DNA of 64,000 nt from Myxococcota bacterium (GTDB taxonomy: Bacteria > Myxococcota_A > Bradymonadia > UBA7976 > UBA1532), in NCBI GenBank assembly GCA_963169045.1, contig CAUJDF010000074.1, forward strand, positions 1 through 64,000, in the 5' to 3' direction. The notes under the pieces were generated by a model. It did not search any database. It was given only the letters and a program-made list of their open reading frames with translations, and had not been told where the DNA came from. Position 1 is the stretch's first letter, and the number at the start of each line of letters is the position of its first letter. The position numbers and the translations under genes were made by a program. Below are positions 51,395-62,128 of the stretch, piece by piece.

Positions 51395-53992
51395 TCAAGG
51401 CTCGAGGCAGTCCGCGCCGAAGAACTCGAAGCGCCAGCGAATGTCGCCGCCAGGGCCGGGCGGCGCCTGCGACGGGTCGCGATAGAGCAGGACGAGCGGC
51501 CGCGTGGTCTCGGCGCCGTCCGCCACGCCCCAGAACGCCGTCGGCACCTCGATGTCGGCGAACCGGTCGAGCGCCCACAGCGCCGGCAGCGCCCCGTCGG
51601 TGACGTCGACGGTCCAGAAGCGCAGGCGGTCCCGGCGGTCCTCGCCCTTCGGCGCCACGTTGACCACCTTGGCGCCGTACAGCCGCTGCGCGTTGCGCGC
51701 CCAGGCGAACCGGACGCCGCTCTCGGGCAGCCGCGGCTCGCGCCAGCCATACTCGCCGGCCATCTTCGTCCAGAACCGCGGCGGCGTGTCGAACGCGCCG
51801 GGGCCGCTGCCCTCTTGCTGCTCCGCGAGGCGGTAGAGGTTGGTCGGCCGCGCGCGCACCGGGCGCGCGAGGTCGGCGGGCTGCATGCCCCGCAGCGCCA
51901 CCGACAGCGCCTGCTGCCGCTCGACGCGATTGCTGGCGGCGGAGATGCTCCACTGCTGCATCGCGTGGACGCCGTTCCCGTCGTGCGTCCCGATGAACAT
52001 CGTCAGGCTGCCGTCGGTGTCCGGCCGGTTCAGGGTGATCCAGTCGATCGCGTCCTCCGCGGGAAACCCCGGCGGCGTGAGGTTGCGGTCGGGGGACATA
52101 CCGCCGGGCGGCGTCGCCCAGGGATGGTGGCGGAACAGGCCGTTGCGGCAGGCGACGAGCACCGACGCGTTGACCGCGTTCGCCGCGCCGTCATCGCCGC
52201 GCTCGAGCAGGGCCACGTCGAGCGGCACGTCGCAGCCCATCGTCCCCGGCGGCCGGATCTCGGCCACGTCGCGGGTCGCGTGGTGCCAGTCGCCAATCCA
52301 GCGTCCCTCCGCGTCGGCCGTGATCAGCAGCGTCGCGTCGCCGACGGGGATGATGGCGATGCCGGTGCCGCCCGGGCGCACGTAGCGGTCGAGGCCGCTG
52401 AGGCTCGCCTCGGGCGGATCCTCGCGCAGCGTGACGTTGTAGGCCCGCCACAGTCCGTTCCGGTTGCGGAACGCGACGCGCACCCTGTTGTTCTCGGGCA
52501 GATCGGCGACGAGCAGCTCGGTGGGCGAGTCGTCGGGGGAGTACATCGCGTGCGTCCGCACCGAGCCGTTCGGCTGTCGCGGGCAGCACACGCCGTTGTC
52601 GGGGCGGCTGTCGCAGTCCTCGTCCCGCCCGTCGCACGTCTCGGCGGACGGCACGCACTCGCTGACCTCGAAGCCGTAGGGCGGCTCGTCGCCGAAGTCG
52701 GTGGCGTCCGTCGGCAGGCGGTGCAGGGCCGGGCCCTCCGGCCCGAAGCGCACCAGGTGCACGGCGTCCTCGCCGGGGATGGCCAGCCGCGCGTCGGGAT
52801 AGGGCCACTCGTCGCCGCGCTCCTGGCTCCGCAGCAGGCGGTCGTAGCCGACGACCGCGAGGTGGATGCGGTCGCGGCGCCCGTCGTCGTTACGCGTGCC
52901 GATGGTGACGAGCGGGCGCTCGTCGCCCACCGGCGGGAAGCTCACCGGCGCCGCGGGGATCTTGCCGATGAGGTGCTCCGTCGGGCTGCTCGCGGCGAAG
53001 GCCGGCAGCAAGCGCGTGACGCGGCCGTCCTCGCGGAGCTCCTCGTACAGCGTGAAGGGCGGGCTCGCGCCGTCGCCGATGAGCCCGCCGCCGACGGCGG
53101 GACACGGGAAGTGCGCGACCGGCGTGCCGGTGACACCGAGCTGGAGGCACTGCCCGTCGGCCGCGAAGCGCAGCACGGCGCCGCCCACGTAGCCGACCGC
53201 CGAGTCGGGCATCGGGAGCGCCTGCGCGCCGAACATGGGCGCCGCGATCGAGCTCTGGTCGTCGCCCACGTCGACGAGCTGCCAGCCGACCTGCGGCGGC
53301 GCGTCCCGCGGCTCGTCGGGGTTCGAGGCGCGGCCGACGACGAGCAGGCGATCGCGGATGGCGCCGAGCACCGGGGCGCCGCGGACGTCGAGCACGAGCG
53401 GCGCCGCGTCGGGCACGTCGGCGGCGTAGAGGCGCACGTGGTCCGCGTGGCCGACGGCGATCCAGGGAAGGCTGCCGGCGGTGTACGCGGCGACGCCCTC
53501 GGGCGGGTCCATCGGCTCGGACAACGGCGCCGGCGGGCTGGCCCAGCCGCCCTCCTCGTCGACCTTGCCCACGTAGAGGTGACGGTCGGCGTACCAGGTG
53601 ACGTAGACGCCGTCGACGACCTTCGCCGCGGCGACGTGGCGCCACTCGGGCGGATCGCGGACGACGAGATCACCGTCCGGCGCGTCCGCGTCGCCGGCGT
53701 CGGCCGTGGACGCGTCCCCGGCGACGGCGTCGGTCGACGCGTCCAAGTCGACCGGCGCGGCGTCGTCGGGCCCGCCGTCCGCGGGCGCGGCGTCGCCGGT
53801 CGCGCCGTCGGTGGCCACGCCGCCTGCGCCCCCGGCCGCGTCCCCGCCGCCCGCACCGCCCGCTCCGCCCGCGGCGTCCGCGCCGAAGTCGGGGGGCGCC
53901 GCCGGCGGATCTTTGGCCTCCGGCAGCGAGCAGCCGGCGGCGATCACCGCGAGGGCCAGCGCGTGCCGGCAGCGGAGCGAGAGAGCCTCCAT
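51395..53992 (-). CDS. Large Ala/Gly/Asp-linker lipoprotein, paralogue B
   Basis: 865 residues from ATG 53992; codons upstream to 54043 are open but the lipobox signal fits this start. Signal MEALSLRCRHALALAVIAAGC ends at AAGC (lipobox). Residues 30-125 form a linker rich in A, G, D and P. The body shares with the 44444-46960 protein RGAPVLGAIRDRLLVVGR, WPYPDARLAIPG, TCDGRDEDCDSRPD...CC, TELLVAD and FWTVDV blocks, in the same order. It is probably a beta-rich surface protein. It is the first gene of the string before the SGNH and MBOAT genes. Its function is unknown. Confidence 0.72.
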   Translation of the reverse strand: MEALSLRCRHALALAVIAAGCSLPEAKDPPAAPPDFGADAAGGAGGAGGGDAAGGAGGVATDGATGDAAPADGGPDDAAPVDLDASTDAVAGDASTADAGDADAPDGDLVVRDPPEWRHVAAAKVVDGVYVTWYADRHLYVGKVDEEGGWASPPAPLSEPMDPPEGVAAYTAGSLPWIAVGHADHVRLYAADVPDAAPLVLDVRGAPVLGAIRDRLLVVGRASNPDEPRDAPPQVGWQLVDVGDDQSSIAAPMFGAQALPMPDSAVGYVGGAVLRFAADGQCLQLGVTGTPVAHFPCPAVGGGLIGDGASPPFTLYEELREDGRVTRLLPAFAASSPTEHLIGKIPAAPVSFPPVGDERPLVTIGTRNDDGRRDRIHLAVVGYDRLLRSQERGDEWPYPDARLAIPGEDAVHLVRFGPEGPALHRLPTDATDFGDEPPYGFEVSECVPSAETCDGRDEDCDSRPDNGVCCPRQPNGSVRTHAMYSPDDSPTELLVADLPENNRVRVAFRNRNGLWRAYNVTLREDPPEASLSGLDRYVRPGGTGIAIIPVGDATLLITADAEGRWIGDWHHATRDVAEIRPPGTMGCDVPLDVALLERGDDGAANAVNASVLVACRNGLFRHHPWATPPGGMSPDRNLTPPGFPAEDAIDWITLNRPDTDGSLTMFIGTHDGNGVHAMQQWSISAASNRVERQQALSVALRGMQPADLARPVRARPTNLYRLAEQQEGSGPGAFDTPPRFWTKMAGEYGWREPRLPESGVRFAWARNAQRLYGAKVVNVAPKGEDRRDRLRFWTVDVTDGALPALWALDRFADIEVPTAFWGVADGAETTRPLVLLYRDPSQAPPGPGGDIRWRFEFFGADCLEP

Positions 53993-54108
53993 GTGCGACC
54001 GCCTCCCCAAAGTCACGCCGTCAGGGTCCGGATTCGGCGGCATCGTACCAGCGACCTCGCCGGGCGGGCCAGCAGCGCCCCCGAAGGTTTAGCATCGCCG
54101 GTTCGAGC

Positions 54109-54759
54109 GTGTATCCTGTGCGCCCCATCGCGGACGACAGGATGCAAGCGCTTCTCGGGCTCCTGAAGAAGATCCCCGTCGACCTCGGCCAGGGTGCCGT
54201 CGCCGAGCGCACCGAGGGCAAACGGATCGCGCTGCGCCTCGTCCCACGAGGCGAGGGCCGCACCGCGCTGGACGTGGGCTGCCGCGAGGGGACGCAGACG
54301 CGCTGGCTGCAGGCACGCGGCTACGCGGTCACCTCGATCGACGTCGAGGACGCCGGCTGTCCCGGCATGCGCGTGGTCGACTGCAACCGGCCGCTGCCCT
54401 TCCCCGACGACAGCTTCGACCTGGTCTGGTGCTCCGAGGTCCTCGAGCACCTGGTCGACCCCGAGTTCTCTCTGAACGAGCTGCGCCGCGTCACGCGACC
54501 CGGCGGCGATCTCGTGCTCACCACGCCGAACAGCTACGCGCTGCTCTTCCGACTCATCGCGAGGCTCGGCTTCACACCCGAGAAGATCCAGCGCAAGGAC
54601 CACCTGCACTTCTTCTCCGAGCGCGACGTGCGCGAGATCGCGCCCGACGCCACCCTGTACGGCTACTTCCCGTACCTCTTCATCAAGCGCACCATCAAGA
54701 GCAGGCTCGGCGATCTCACCCCTACCTTCGTGATGCACATTCGAAAGCCTGGCGGATGA
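54109..54759 (+). CDS. Class I SAM-dependent methyltransferase
   Basis: 216 residues from GTG 54109; ATG 54142 (MQALLGLLKK) is an equally possible start. Motif I is ALDVGCREG (residues 53-61), then TSIDVED, FDLVWCSEVLEHL with the acidic/His pair, and NELRRVTRPGGDLVLTTPN, the UbiE-like methyltransferase core. It methylates an unknown small molecule or glycan. The ATG of the GT39-like gene overlaps its stop by four bases, which ties the two to a common pathway, possibly surface glycan decoration. Confidence 0.88.
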   Translation: MYPVRPIADDRMQALLGLLKKIPVDLGQGAVAERTEGKRIALRLVPRGEGRTALDVGCREGTQTRWLQARGYAVTSIDVEDAGCPGMRVVDCNRPLPFPDDSFDLVWCSEVLEHLVDPEFSLNELRRVTRPGGDLVLTTPNSYALLFRLIARLGFTPEKIQRKDHLHFFSERDVREIAPDATLYGYFPYLFIKRTIKSRLGDLTPTFVMHIRKPGG

Positions 54760-56414
54760 AGCGCGCCGCGCGGGTGCTGAGCGAGGTCGTTCCGCTGCTG
54801 ATCCTGGGTGCCGTCGTCCTGTGGCTTCGCTGGCCAGCCCTCCACAACCCAGGCTTTCACAACGAGGACGCCGCCGGCATCACGTACAGCGCCGATCTGC
54901 TCCGACACGGCGGCCTGCCGCTGGTCGACACCGTCGAGGCCAAGGAGCCGGGCTCCTTCTTCCTGCTCTGGGGGGTCTGGGGCGCCTTCGGGCGCTCGCT
55001 CCCGGTCGCGAACGGCCTGGCGGTCGCATGGTCGCTCCTGGCGATGCTCGGCGTCTGGCTCGGCGGCCGCCTGCTCTACGGGCGCGCGGCCGGGCTCGCC
55101 GCGGCCCTCGTCTACGCCGTCTGCGCGCCGGTCACCGACAGCATCGACATCAATTACAACGGCTGGATGATGGCGCCCTACGCGGCGGCGGCCGCCCTGC
55201 TCATCGGTGGCCTGAAGCGCGGCGGGCTCGGCTGGATCGTCGCCTGCGGCGCGACGCTCGCCGTCACCGGGTTGTGCAAGCGGCAGGGCGCGCTCGTGTT
55301 CCCGGTCTTCGTCGCCCTCCTCGCGCTGTCGCCGCGCCTGCGCGCGCCCGAGGGCTGGACGCCGCCGGCTCCCCGCCGCGCGCTGCCCGCCTTCGCCGGC
55401 GGCCTCGCGCTCGGCTTCGCGCCGATCATGGCCTTCTACGCGGCCCACGGCGCGCTGGGCGAGTTCGTCTCCCAGTACTTCTTCTCGAGGAGCGGCTGGC
55501 GTTACGCGGCGGCCCAGATCGCCTGGGACGAACGCGTGGTGCGCTTCGGCGACGGCCTGCTCGGCCTCTGGGAGTTCACCGCGCTGCCGGTGCTGCTCGC
55601 CGCCCTCACGATCGCGGCCATCACGCCGGGCGGGCGCCCGGGGCTGCGCGGCTGGCTGCTCGCCGGGCACCTCGCGGCGAGCTTCGCCGGCGCCGCGGTC
55701 GGTTTCCGTTTCTACAAGGGCTACTACGTGCAGCTGCTGCCGGCGTTGGCGTGGCTGGCGGCGCACCCGCGCGGCCCGCTGCTGCGCTGGTTCGACGGCG
55801 CCTCGTGGCCCCGGCCCCGCCTCGCGCGCGTCGGCCTGGCGCTCGGCCTCGCCGCCGCCGTGACGCCGGTCGCCGTGGCCCACGGCCGCGACGTCGCCGC
55901 CATCCGCCGCGACCGCGCGCGCCCGCGCGACGGCGCCGCCCAGGCCGTGGCGCGCGTCATCCGCGCCCACACGAAACCCGACGATCGCATCTGGGTCTGG
56001 GGCCGCTGGGGCTGGCCGGCCTACTTCCACGCCGACCGCCGCTCGGCGACGCGCTTCTACAAGAACCTCGCCGTCCTCACGACCAACCTGACCAACACCT
56101 GGCGCCGCCCGACGGAGCGCACGCGCTTCGATCCGGAGAGCCCGTGGCAGGCGGCGATGCAGGACCTCGAGGGCGGGCGCCCCGCGTTCATCGTGGTCGC
56201 GCTGAACGAAGACTACCGTGAATTCAAGGCCTTCCGCGGACTGCTCCAGCGCGAGTACCAGCTCGTGCCGCGCGTCGGCGCCCCGTCGCTGCAGCTCTAC
56301 CGGCGCAAGGACATCGCCGTGAAGGAGCCGCCGAAGCGTGCGCCGAAGAAGCCCGTCGCGAAGAAGCCCGCCGCGCCGCCGCCGCCGCCGAAGGCGCCCG
56401 CCGCGCCGCCCTGA
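54756..56414 (+). CDS. GT39/ArnT-like membrane glycosyltransferase
   Basis: 552 residues. It has about twelve membrane helices, an early acidic loop (HNEDAAGITYSADLLRHGGLPLVDTVEAKEPG) of the GT39 type, and a periplasmic domain after residue 400 (RIWVWGRWGWPAYFHADRR, YKNLAVLTTNLTNTWRR). It should take a sugar from a lipid-linked donor and add it to a protein or lipid in the periplasm. The C-terminal tail (KEPPKRAPKKPVAKKP then PPPPPKAP) is basic and Pro-rich. It overlaps the methyltransferase by four bases and ends directly at the stop of the convergent NtrC-type gene. Confidence 0.85.
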   Translation: MKRAARVLSEVVPLLILGAVVLWLRWPALHNPGFHNEDAAGITYSADLLRHGGLPLVDTVEAKEPGSFFLLWGVWGAFGRSLPVANGLAVAWSLLAMLGVWLGGRLLYGRAAGLAAALVYAVCAPVTDSIDINYNGWMMAPYAAAAALLIGGLKRGGLGWIVACGATLAVTGLCKRQGALVFPVFVALLALSPRLRAPEGWTPPAPRRALPAFAGGLALGFAPIMAFYAAHGALGEFVSQYFFSRSGWRYAAAQIAWDERVVRFGDGLLGLWEFTALPVLLAALTIAAITPGGRPGLRGWLLAGHLAASFAGAAVGFRFYKGYYVQLLPALAWLAAHPRGPLLRWFDGASWPRPRLARVGLALGLAAAVTPVAVAHGRDVAAIRRDRARPRDGAAQAVARVIRAHTKPDDRIWVWGRWGWPAYFHADRRSATRFYKNLAVLTTNLTNTWRRPTERTRFDPESPWQAAMQDLEGGRPAFIVVALNEDYREFKAFRGLLQREYQLVPRVGAPSLQLYRRKDIAVKEPPKRAPKKPVAKKPAAPPPPPKAPAAPP

Positions 56415-57782
<1,368 letters not shown>

Positions 57783-57868
57783 GGGAATGGGAGGCCGTGT
57801 GTGGCAGTTGCCTCGAGCGTTGGGCGGATTCTAAGATGCGCGCCCTCGCACGGTCAAACGGAGTCGCC

Positions 57869-58729
57869 ATGCGTGCCGTCTCGCTGACCCCGGTCCTCGC
57901 GATGCTCGGGGTGCCCGTCGCGGTCGCCGCCGCGCCGCTCGACGATCCGCGCGCCGTCGCGATGGGCGGCGCCGTGCGCGGCGATCCGCTGCACGCCAGC
58001 GCGCTGTTCTACAACCCGGCGGGCATGGCGCGCGCCTACACCTACGCCGCGCAGGGCCTCTACAACCGCAGCGGACCGGGCTCGCTCAACGTCGCCGGCG
58101 GCGCCATCGTCGACTCCAAGACCCAGCCCCAGCTCGCCGTCGGTGCCGCCTACGGCTACGTCTTCAGCGATCCCGACGAGGAGCTCGAGGTCTCCGGTCA
58201 CGACGCCCGCCTCGGCTTCGCGCACGCCGTCCGCGAGAACGTCGCCTTCGTCGGCATGGCCCTGCGCTACCTGCACTACGACCGCGCCGATCCGGTCGAG
58301 GACACCAAGGGCTTCACGCTCGACGCCGGCCTGCTCTTCAGCCTGTCGCCGTCGTTTCACCTCGGGCTGACCGGCCGCAACCTGATCGACCACGACGATC
58401 CCACCTTCCCGCGGGAGGCCGGCGGCGGCATCGCATACACCGGTGGCATCTTCGTGCTCGACTTCGACACCGTCTTCGACTTCACCACCGCCGACAAGGC
58501 GAAGCCCGTCTACTCCGTCGGTGGCGAGGCGCTCGTCGCCGAGACGTTCCCGCTGCGGGCCGGCTTCGAGTACAACACGGCGCTCGACGCGAAGTTCGTG
58601 GGCGGCGGCATCGGATTCATGAGCAGCGAGGCGGGCGCGAGCGGCACCCAGCTCAACATCGCCTTCCGCCAGAACCTGGACGAGACCGACCAGTACCAGT
58701 TCGTCGCCGGGCTGACGCTGTTCCTCTGA
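57869..58729 (+). CDS. Outer-membrane beta-barrel protein, FadL/PorV-like
   Basis: 286 residues from ATG 57869 with GGAG upstream. The signal peptide ends near AVAAAP (residue 19-22), followed by RAVAMGGAVRGDPLHASALFYNPAGMARA, the M-G-G-A and Y-N-P-A-G signature of FadL/PorV-like barrels. Alternating hydrophobic strands continue to the final LTLFL, a typical outer-membrane C-terminus. It may let small or hydrophobic molecules across or act as a secretion-linked barrel. It is divergent from the NtrC-type gene, 86 bases apart, so a shared regulatory region is possible. Confidence 0.8.
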   Translation: MRAVSLTPVLAMLGVPVAVAAAPLDDPRAVAMGGAVRGDPLHASALFYNPAGMARAYTYAAQGLYNRSGPGSLNVAGGAIVDSKTQPQLAVGAAYGYVFSDPDEELEVSGHDARLGFAHAVRENVAFVGMALRYLHYDRADPVEDTKGFTLDAGLLFSLSPSFHLGLTGRNLIDHDDPTFPREAGGGIAYTGGIFVLDFDTVFDFTTADKAKPVYSVGGEALVAETFPLRAGFEYNTALDAKFVGGGIGFMSSEAGASGTQLNIAFRQNLDETDQYQFVAGLTLFL

Positions 58730-58748
58730 GGCAAGCGCCCCCACGCCC

Positions 58749-60308
58749 ATGGAAGAAGAGACGCCGCCGAGGCTCCGAGCCCGGATCCCCGCCCTCGCGC
58801 TCATCGGCGCCGCGCTCGCCATCGCCGTCTCGTACCTGCTCGTGGCCGCCTCGGCCGAAGGCAACCTGCGCAACGACGCCGCCTACTACTTCGGCGTGGC
58901 GCGACACATCGCGCTGACGGGGCGCTTCGAGGAGCCGCTCGTCTGGAACTTCCTGCACCCGCCGGCGCAGGCCGTCCACGCGCCGTTCGACTACTGGAGC
59001 GGCCTGTCGAGCCTCGTCCTCGTCCCGGTCTTCCAGCTGTTCGGCGCGACGGACCGCGTGGCGATGGTGGCGATGGGCGTGATCTCGTCGCTCTCGGTCG
59101 TGCTGTTCGCCCTCCTGCTGCTGCGGACCTGCGCCGTGCGCTCCCGCCTCGTCGGGCTCGTGGCCCTCGCGCTGTTCGCCTGGTCGCCGAGCATGGCCGA
59201 GTACCGCTTCGACACCGAGTCGCTGCCCCTCTTCCATGTGTTGCTCGTGGCATCGCTGTACGCGTTCCTGGTGGGACGCCGTTCGCTGGCCGTCGTCTGC
59301 GCCTTCGGCGTGTTCCTCACGCGCGGCGACGGCGTGGTGCCGATGCTGTTCGTCTGGACGGCGGCGCTGTGGGTCGACCTGCGCGCCACCCGTCGCCTCG
59401 CGAGCCGCCCGGTGCTGTCGCGTCTCGGTCTCATGGCCGGCCTGACCGCGGCCTACGTCGTCCATCACCTCGCCACCTTCGGCACCCCGGGACCGCCCGC
59501 CGCCCTCGCCGTGCAGTCGCTCGCGGACTACGGCGAGCTGTACGCGCTGCCCTCGGCGACCGGCGCGCGTGGCCTGTGGGCGCGCTTCGGCCCGGGTGCC
59601 ATCGCGGACACGGTCCGCATGGCGTACGCGAACCTCTGGTCGATCGAGTTCGTGCGGGGCCTGCAGCCCCTGTGGTTCGCGCTCGTGATCGCCGGCGCTG
59701 CCGCCGTCCGGCGCCGTCCGGGCCTCGCGCTCGTCTTCGCCCTGGCGATCGCCGGTCCCGCGTGCACCGCCGTCGCGTCGGGCGCGGTCTTCAGCCCGCA
59801 CCGCACGCTCTACACGTACCTGCCCGTGCTGATCCTCGCCGGCGCCGTCGGCCTCGACGAGGTGGCCGACGCGCTCGGACGCCTCGCGCGCCGGCCCCTC
59901 GTGCGCCTGGGCGCCGCCGTCGCCCTCTCGGCGGTCTTCCTCGTGCCGCTGCGGCCGTACGGCGCCCGCCGCGTCGACACCCATCGCGGCGTGGAGCGGC
60001 GCCTCGGCGAGCTCGACCCGATCCTCGGCGGCGCGCCCGTCGCGACGAACCGCCCGTTCTGGGTCATGGCGCGGACGAGCAGCCCCGCGGTGATGATCCC
60101 GTCGAACGGACCGGAGGCGATCGCCGAAGCCATCGAACGCTATGAGATCCGATGGCTCCTGCTGTGGACGCCGCACTTCCCGGTCGGCGCGAGCAGGCGC
60201 TTCATGGGCGACGTGTCGAACGAAAAGGTTCGTCGGATCGGGCGCTTCCGGCTCGAGCCCGCCCGCAGCCCGATCGCCGGCGTGCAGCTCTTCCGCGTCG
60301 CGGACTGA
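58749..60308 (+). CDS. Second GT39-like membrane protein
   Basis: 519 residues. About ten membrane helices, an early GNLRNDAAYYFGVARHIALTGRF loop that matches the GT39 D-x-x-Y motif, and a C-terminal soluble part (RRVDTHRGVERRLGELD onwards) that is periplasmic. It shares layout but little detail with the 54756 protein. It probably adds a sugar to an envelope molecule or protein. It follows the outer-membrane barrel gene by 19 bases and ends at a TGATCAATTG junction with the convergent SIR2 gene. Confidence 0.72.
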   Translation: MEEETPPRLRARIPALALIGAALAIAVSYLLVAASAEGNLRNDAAYYFGVARHIALTGRFEEPLVWNFLHPPAQAVHAPFDYWSGLSSLVLVPVFQLFGATDRVAMVAMGVISSLSVVLFALLLLRTCAVRSRLVGLVALALFAWSPSMAEYRFDTESLPLFHVLLVASLYAFLVGRRSLAVVCAFGVFLTRGDGVVPMLFVWTAALWVDLRATRRLASRPVLSRLGLMAGLTAAYVVHHLATFGTPGPPAALAVQSLADYGELYALPSATGARGLWARFGPGAIADTVRMAYANLWSIEFVRGLQPLWFALVIAGAAAVRRRPGLALVFALAIAGPACTAVASGAVFSPHRTLYTYLPVLILAGAVGLDEVADALGRLARRPLVRLGAAVALSAVFLVPLRPYGARRVDTHRGVERRLGELDPILGGAPVATNRPFWVMARTSSPAVMIPSNGPEAIAEAIERYEIRWLLLWTPHFPVGASRRFMGDVSNEKVRRIGRFRLEPARSPIAGVQLFRVAD

Positions 60309-62030
60309 TCAATTGCGCGCGAGGATCTTCTTGTGCACCTCGGGCGGCGCCTCCGACAGGAGGCGCGTCCAGCGCGCGGGATCGGCGGTGCCGTGGCGGC
60401 CCTCGGCGAGAAGCGGCTTCACCACGCGGTAGGGCTCGGGCTTGAACGGGGCGACCTCGATGGCGCGCGTCAGGTACTCGACGGCCTGGGCGGCGTAGAC
60501 ACCGCCGGCGGAGGCGGCCATCTCGCTCGCGAGCGCCATGATCCGGCCGACGCGCAGGTTGATGTAGTAGATGGACCAGCGCGCCGCCGGATCGTCGGGC
60601 GGCGGCTCGATCCGGGCGAGCGACAGGCGCGGGGCGGTGCGCTGCAGGAAGGCGGCGATCACCTCGATGACGGCGCGCATGCGGCGCCGCTGCTTGAGCC
60701 GGTCGAGCCGCTCGAGGACGCAGCGCGAGAGCCACGCGAGCTCGGCGGCGCGCAGCCACGTCTCGCCGGCATCGCCCTCCTCGAGGGCGCGCTCGAGGAA
60801 CACCCGGGCGCGATCGAACTCGCCGAGGCGGCACAGCACGCGGCCGAGGCTGCTGCGCAGGCCGGGCGGCGCCGTCCCCCCGTTGCGCCGCATGATGCGC
60901 AGCGCGATCTCGAGCGCCTGCCGCGCGTCCTTGTGCATGCCGAACTTGGCGAGCAGCTCGCCGGCCTGCCCGAACGGCTCCGGCGGCACCGGGAAGCCGG
61001 CCCGCACGAGCGCCCGCAGCACCCGGAACGCCCCGAGCACGTCGTCGGCGGTGTCGTCGCCGTAGCTCTCGATCTCGGTGGGCGTCAGGTTCACCCACAG
61101 GAACGGCTCGAGTTGGCGCAGCCGCTCGGAGAACCGGCGGTGGATCTCGTCCAGCAGGCGCGAGATCTCCTCCTGTTCGTCCGGAAAGTGCGTCGTCAGG
61201 ACCGTGTCGAGGTCGTCCTCGTCGCCGCGTGTGCGCGACACGCGCGCGCACAGCGCCGAGACCTGCCCCTCCATCTCCGCATACGTCTTGGAGGCGACCA
61301 GATGCACCTTGCGCTCCGACCAGAAGCGGGTCATCAGCGTGTTGGGCTCGCGCATCAGCGCGTAGCTGGGCCCGCCGCACGCGTTCTTGCGCAACACCTG
61401 GTCGTAGATGAGGCGGAAGTTGGGGTCGCTGAGGCCGAACCCGTAGAAGACGAACGCCCGCGTCAGGAAGAGGCTCTCGAGCAGCGCGACGATCGCCGGA
61501 CGCGTGCCGTCGTAGCGCAGATAGTCCTCGCGCGTGAGCACGATCGTGTCGCCGAGCAGCAGATCGCCGTGCATCTTCACCACGAGGCGGCAGCCGTCGT
61601 CGGTGGAGACGGCGTCGGCGACCTCGTCGTCGTCGACGACCACCCGGAACGGCTCGTCGAGATCGGCGAGGGTGGCCTCGACCAGCCCGTCGTAGTTGGT
61701 CGTGACGATGATCGGGAACGGCAGCCCGATCAGCGCGCGGTGGAACGCCGTCACCTCGCCGCGCAGCGCGTCCGCCGTCGGCAGCAGCGCCGCCAGCTCG
61801 CGCTCGAGCTCGTCGCGCCCGTGGCCCTCGACGAAGAGCTGCGCGCGGTCGAGCGCGTCGAGCGCGTCCCAGCCCGTGTCGTCGGGCAGCTTGTGCCGGA
61901 GCGACTCGAGCAGCTGGTTCCAGTCGAGGCCGGTGACGCCGTGCGAGAAGCCGGCGCCGACGAAGAGCACGGACCGCCCGTTGGCGACGGCTTCGACGAG
62001 CTCGGGGGGGAGGGCGGGCAAACGCGACAT
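60309..62030 (-). CDS. SIR2-domain protein with C-terminal helical repeats
   Basis: 573 residues from ATG 62030; the frame continues upstream but MSRLPALPPEL is the natural start. The SIR2-type Rossmann domain has GAGFS (25-29, NAD loop), TTNYD (110-114), and KMHGDL with the catalytic His154, then FVFYGFGLSDPNF. Residues about 300-560 are helical with TPR-like pairs (LGRVLCRLGEFDRARVFLERALEEG). SIR2 domains with such repeats occur as NADases in anti-phage systems (DSR, SIR2-TPR), killing or arresting the infected cell. No partner gene is clear; the HDOD gene is divergent, 98 bases away. Chromosomal house-keeping is the alternative. Confidence 0.85.
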   Translation of the reverse strand: MSRLPALPPELVEAVANGRSVLFVGAGFSHGVTGLDWNQLLESLRHKLPDDTGWDALDALDRAQLFVEGHGRDELERELAALLPTADALRGEVTAFHRALIGLPFPIIVTTNYDGLVEATLADLDEPFRVVVDDDEVADAVSTDDGCRLVVKMHGDLLLGDTIVLTREDYLRYDGTRPAIVALLESLFLTRAFVFYGFGLSDPNFRLIYDQVLRKNACGGPSYALMREPNTLMTRFWSERKVHLVASKTYAEMEGQVSALCARVSRTRGDEDDLDTVLTTHFPDEQEEISRLLDEIHRRFSERLRQLEPFLWVNLTPTEIESYGDDTADDVLGAFRVLRALVRAGFPVPPEPFGQAGELLAKFGMHKDARQALEIALRIMRRNGGTAPPGLRSSLGRVLCRLGEFDRARVFLERALEEGDAGETWLRAAELAWLSRCVLERLDRLKQRRRMRAVIEVIAAFLQRTAPRLSLARIEPPPDDPAARWSIYYINLRVGRIMALASEMAASAGGVYAAQAVEYLTRAIEVAPFKPEPYRVVKPLLAEGRHGTADPARWTRLLSEAPPEVHKKILARN

Positions 62031-62128
62031 GCCGCGTATCCTAAGGTGAGTCACGCCGGACCGGGAATTCACGGCGCGCCTCAGATTTTCCGAAATGTTC
62101 CAGGGGCGGTCTCGTCCGCTTCGGGAGC

